From positions 1 through 9,143 of the forward strand of contig CACZRA010000313.1 of the NCBI GenBank assembly GCA_902783395.1: a DNA stretch of 9,143 bases, given 5' to 3'. The position numbers and the translations under genes are program-made. The number at the start of each line of letters is the position of its first letter. Within the stretch, counting starts at the first letter, position 1. Shown here one piece after another: positions 6,185 to 9,143 of this stretch. Below the pieces are notes generated by a model, which worked only from the letters and a program-made list of their open reading frames with translations, was not told where the DNA came from and did no database searches. This stretch comes from an uncultured Lachnospiraceae bacterium. GTDB lineage: Bacteria; Bacillota; Clostridia; Lachnospirales; Lachnospiraceae.

Positions 6185-7177
6185 ATGATATCCGCAAAAA
6201 ACGCAAATATGGCAATATACTTTGCCGATCAGGACTATCTTGAAAACTTTATGGACTATATCAGTGAAAGAAACACAGGCTTTATCTGCTCCGGCTTTAC
6301 CAGATCCGAAAACCTGAAAGCTTTCGCCGAAAAAAACGCCATAGCGGTCCTGCTTACCGATGATGAATGTTTTAAGAAGAATGCAAGGAATATCAATTCC
6401 GAGATCACTGTGATCCTTACCGAAAAGCCAGGCGGAGAAACAGGGGATAATATTTATGAGATAGATATCCTTCAGCCGGTTGATGAGATAGTAAGGGCTA
6501 TCCTCAAGGCCGCTGCCAAGACGGATATTACGCTGTCAAACAGTTTTATGCGGCCTGCCGGAGATATCCATATATTCTATTCCCCCGTCGGCAGATCGCT
6601 CAAAACGACTTTTGCTGTCGCAGCCTCTCAGCTTCTTTCCGACAGATCAAAGACAATCTACCTTAATCTCGAGCCGGATTCGGGCTTCACAGTTCTTTTC
6701 AGACAGGATTACGGTACGGACCTGTCGGATCTCATGTTCTTTCTCAGGGATGATACGCATGGCAAGGCATCTCTGATGCTTCAGAGTGCCATATGTTCAA
6801 GCCAGGGAGTGAGCTACATTCCGCCTGTCACGGATCCCGGAGACCTTTTTCATATATCCTGCGACGAGATCTTACGTTTATTTGATCTCCTCAGGGAAAA
6901 CGGATACGGAAACATTGTCGTGGATATGGGAACTCTTCTTCCCGGATTTGAAAAGATACTTTCCGCGGGAAGTCGCATCTATATGCCCGTCAGAAAAGAT
7001 GCGATGTCTAAAGCCAAGACCGCACATTTTCTGTCCTTCCTGCGGACTCTGGAAGATACACAGCCGGAAGAAAAGCTTATCCGGCTGGAACCGCCCTATT
7101 TTGAGGATATCCCGCCGATCACCTCAAATCTGAGGGGCAGTGAGGCTGCATCATACATAGCAGGATATTTAATGTGA
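6185..7177 (+). CDS. TadZ/CpaE-like protein with degenerate Walker A motif
   Basis: A 330-residue protein with the layout of TadZ/CpaE, the ParA/MinD-related factors that place the Tad secretion machine in the cell. Residues 8-110 resemble an atypical receiver domain (MAIYFADQDY, then AIAVLLTDDE and ITVILTE). Residues 126-330 resemble a SIMIBI ATPase fold: DIHIFYSPVGRSLKTTFAVA (127-146) is the Walker A equivalent, TIYLNLEPDSGF (157-168) the switch I region, and GNIVVDMGTL (242-251) the Walker B-like strand. The P-loop reads SPVGRSLKTT, not KGGxGKTT: Lys140 and Thr141 remain, but the signature lysine and the glycine before Lys140 are lost, so ATP binding or hydrolysis may be weak. The start at 6185 follows AGGAGG (6175-6180); an in-frame ATG at 6131 lies inside tadV. 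It sits between tadV and cpaF, as expected for its role. Confidence 0.8.
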   Translation: MISAKNANMAIYFADQDYLENFMDYISERNTGFICSGFTRSENLKAFAEKNAIAVLLTDDECFKKNARNINSEITVILTEKPGGETGDNIYEIDILQPVDEIVRAILKAAAKTDITLSNSFMRPAGDIHIFYSPVGRSLKTTFAVAASQLLSDRSKTIYLNLEPDSGFTVLFRQDYGTDLSDLMFFLRDDTHGKASLMLQSAICSSQGVSYIPPVTDPGDLFHISCDEILRLFDLLRENGYGNIVVDMGTLLPGFEKILSAGSRIYMPVRKDAMSKAKTAHFLSFLRTLEDTQPEEKLIRLEPPYFEDIPPITSNLRGSEAASYIAGYLM

Positions 7178-7219
7178 CCGCAGATCATGCATCGCGTGCT
7201 TCGCACGGAGGTGCCCGGC

Positions 7220-8476
7220 ATGGGAGATATTATGACAAACATTAATGAAACAGACAAACGGTTCTCAATACTCAAAGAAGATATCATTTCCCGGATAGAT
7301 ATGTCCCGTGAGGTGTCCGATGATGAGATAAAGGATATCATTAAAGATGCCATATTTGAGCTCCGTCAAAAGGAGAACATCAGTCTTGTTGAAAGAGAAG
7401 AGCTATTCCGGCTTTTATTCTATGAGGTGAGACGGCTCGGTATCCTGGAAGAGCTGATAGCGGATAATTCCGTGACGGAGATCATGGTCAACGGCACACA
7501 TGATATCTTTATCGAAAGAAACGGCTCCATAATAAAATGGGACAGGCATTTCGATTCCGAAGAAAAGCTCCGTTCAGTGATCCAGCAGATAGTAGCGAAA
7601 AGCAACAGGGTAGTAAACGAGGCCTCTCCTATTGTGGATGCAAGGCTTGAAAACGGAGCCAGAGTTAATGTAGTCATGAATCCGGTCGCTGTAAACGGTC
7701 CTATACTGACCATCAGACGTTTTCCTGATGATCCCATATCCATGAGGGATCTCATCGCTTTCTCCTCCATAACACCCGAAGCCGCTGATTATCTGAAAAG
7801 ACTTGTAGTCTCCGGATACAACATATTCGTATCCGGAGGCACCGGCTCGGGCAAGACCACCTTCTTAAACGCCCTGTCGGAATTCATCCCCCATGACGAG
7901 AGAGTGATCACGATCGAGGACTCGGCCGAGCTTCAGATAAAAGGAATAGATAACCTCGTAAGGCTTGAAACCAGAAACGCCAATGTAGAGGGTCTAAAGG
8001 AAATAACCATAAGAGATCTGATAAAAACCTCTCTCAGAATGAGACCTGACCGCATTATCGTCGGCGAGATCAGGGATGGGGCGGCACTCGATTTTCTTTC
8101 CGCGGCGAATACAGGACATGACGGCTCACTATGTACCGGGCATGCAAACAGTGCCGTGGATATGCTGTCCAGGATAGAAACAATGGTCCTCATGGGAATG
8201 GATCTTCCGCTTCCCGCCATAAGACGTCAGATGGCATCCGCCATAGACATTATCATCCATCTCGGACGGCTGCGGGACAAAAGCCGCAAGGTACTTGAGA
8301 TCACGGAAATGACAGGTCTTGTAGGCGGGGAATTCGTTCTGAATCCTATATTTAATTTTACAGAGGAAGGAGAAACAAAGAATGGCCTTATCAAAGGAAC
8401 CCTCAAAAAAACCGGGATTCTGTCGTATACGGAAAAACTCAAACGACACGGCCTTTACGATAAGAGTCTGGTTTGA
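7220..8476 (+). CDS. cpaF: CpaF/TadA-type Tad pilus assembly ATPase
   Basis: A 418-residue hexameric secretion ATPase of the VirB11/GspE superfamily that powers Flp pilus assembly from the cytoplasmic side. An N-terminal helical domain (about 1-75) is followed by a domain with GILEELIADNSVTEIMVNGT (74-93) and DARLENGARVN (140-150). The RecA-like core has Walker A GGTGSGKT (206-213), Asp box TIEDSAEL (231-238), conserved arginine SLRMRPDRII (271-280), Walker B IIVGEIRD (279-286) and His box GHDGSLCTGHA (299-309). All catalytic motifs are intact. The start at 7220 is chosen because GGAGGT (7207-7212) lies seven bases upstream; an in-frame ATG at 7187 has no ribosome site. It starts 42 bp after the TadZ-like gene. 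Its last 95 bp are shared with the next gene in another frame. Confidence 0.95.
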   Translation: MGDIMTNINETDKRFSILKEDIISRIDMSREVSDDEIKDIIKDAIFELRQKENISLVEREELFRLLFYEVRRLGILEELIADNSVTEIMVNGTHDIFIERNGSIIKWDRHFDSEEKLRSVIQQIVAKSNRVVNEASPIVDARLENGARVNVVMNPVAVNGPILTIRRFPDDPISMRDLIAFSSITPEAADYLKRLVVSGYNIFVSGGTGSGKTTFLNALSEFIPHDERVITIEDSAELQIKGIDNLVRLETRNANVEGLKEITIRDLIKTSLRMRPDRIIVGEIRDGAALDFLSAANTGHDGSLCTGHANSAVDMLSRIETMVLMGMDLPLPAIRRQMASAIDIIIHLGRLRDKSRKVLEITEMTGLVGGEFVLNPIFNFTEEGETKNGLIKGTLKKTGILSYTEKLKRHGLYDKSLV

Positions 8477-9143
8477 ATGGTTTATCATAGATGCGCTCAT
8501 TTCTTATGTTTTCTACAAAAGCCTGACAGCATTCATTCTTTTGACCCCGGGGCTCTTCTTTTATTACAGATACCGATGGCAGATGCATCTTAACGAGCAG
8601 CGTTCCCTGCTCTCACTCCAGTTTCGGGAAAGCATACTTGCCGTGAGCACTGCGCTGAACGCAGGATATTCTGTTGAAAACGCCTTCATCGAGGCTTATC
8701 ACGATATGCGCAAGATGTACGGGGACGATGCCCCGATCACAAAGGAATACCAAAGAATAGTCCTCCGTCTGAGGGACAACGAGCAGATAGAAGACATCGT
8801 CAGAGATTTCGGACGAAGGAGCGGGATTGAAGATATTAACGATTTTGCCGGAGTATTCGAATCGGCAAAACGGATAGGCGGTGATATGACAGCAATAATA
8901 AAAAAAGCATCCTCCGGTATAAGCGAAAAGATAGATGTGAAAAGGGAGATAGAGACCTCAATGAGCTCAAGAAAGCTGGAGCTTAAAATAATGACAGCCG
9001 TCCCCTTCTGCATCCTGCTATACCTTCAGATAACATCTTCAGACTTCATATCCGTCCTTTATCACAATCCCACCGGGCAGATCATCATGACCGCAGCATT
9101 AGTATTATATCTTCTGGGGATCATAACCGCTGAAAAGATCATA
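8382..9143 (+). CDS. tadB: TadB-like inner-membrane protein, type II secretion F family (runs off right edge)
   Basis: The first 254 codons of a gene continuing past the window. TadB and TadC form the inner-membrane platform on which the CpaF ATPase acts. A basic N-terminus (1-28) leads to a hydrophobic region (about 32-62, IDALISYVFYKSLTAFILLT), a cytoplasmic T2SSF domain (about 78-185) with LQFRESILAVSTALNAGYSV (79-98), ENAFIEAYHDMRKMYG (99-114), DFGRRSGIEDINDFAGVFES (142-161) and AKRIGGDMTAIIKKAS (162-177), then membrane segments at about 203-218 and 233-250. These match the T2SSF domain of clostridial TadB. The ATG at 8382 has AAGGAG (8367-8372) nine bases upstream and lies inside cpaF, giving a 95-bp overlap in another frame. 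No later in-frame ATG occurs before residue 67, which would remove the first membrane segment. Confidence 0.88.
   Translation, partial: MALSKEPSKKPGFCRIRKNSNDTAFTIRVWFEWFIIDALISYVFYKSLTAFILLTPGLFFYYRYRWQMHLNEQRSLLSLQFRESILAVSTALNAGYSVENAFIEAYHDMRKMYGDDAPITKEYQRIVLRLRDNEQIEDIVRDFGRRSGIEDINDFAGVFESAKRIGGDMTAIIKKASSGISEKIDVKREIETSMSSRKLELKIMTAVPFCILLYLQITSSDFISVLYHNPTGQIIMTAALVLYLLGIITAEKII

Noticed and set aside
1..9143. Mobile element, CRISPR array, tRNA or defence system
   Set aside because: No transposase, integrase, spaced direct repeats, tRNA-like fold or defence-gene motif was seen on either strand.

Overview
The window looks like a chromosomal segment of a low-to-mid-GC Firmicute, most likely a Lachnospiraceae-type gut or rumen Clostridium relative. 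The reasons are strong AGGAGG-type ribosome sites, a perfect HrcA/CIRCE operator, a cytoplasmic GH9 glycosidase, and a Tad pilus locus whose TadB-like protein reads like the clostridial form. No RNA gene, insertion sequence, CRISPR array or prophage is visible. The taxonomic call is inference from protein style and signals, not from a search.

Left part, all on the minus strand (1-4816). Reading in the direction of transcription: a LysR-type regulator with its own well-formed promoter; 62 bp later a GH9-family glycoside hydrolase without a signal peptide; then a fructosamine-kinase-family protein whose ATG overlaps the GH9 stop codon (ATGA). After a gap with its own promoter comes an L-fucose/L-arabinose isomerase-like gene that runs off the left edge. 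This side is about sugar metabolism: a cytoplasmic beta-glucan oligosaccharide hydrolase, a small-molecule kinase and a sugar isomerase, perhaps under the LysR regulator.

Middle (4685-5611). The divergent region between lysR and a small heat-shock protein gene (hsp20) carries a perfect CIRCE element. It is laid over the -35 box and spacer of a 17-bp-spaced sigma-A promoter, so hsp20 is very likely HrcA-repressed. The hsp20 leader is about 130 nt and GC-rich, with two mutually exclusive hairpins. hsp20 ends in a strong intrinsic terminator.

Right part (5613-9143), plus strand. A Tad (tight adherence) type IVc pilus operon begins here: prepilin peptidase (TadV/CpaA), a TadZ/CpaE-like protein with a degenerate Walker A motif, the CpaF/TadA assembly ATPase, and a TadB-like inner-membrane protein cut off by the right edge. 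The presumed promoter starts one base after the hsp20 terminator T-run. It holds a TACACC-N4-GGTGTA palindrome between its -35 and -10 boxes, the placement used by CsoR-type repressors, and is followed by a leader with three consecutive hairpins. The tadB-like gene starts 95 bp inside cpaF in another frame, with a good Shine-Dalgarno site.

No wholly new system is evident. The points most worth checking are the operator-like palindrome and structured leader before the tad operon, the cytoplasmic GH9-fructosamine kinase pair, the long cpaF/tadB overlap, and the hsp20 control region.
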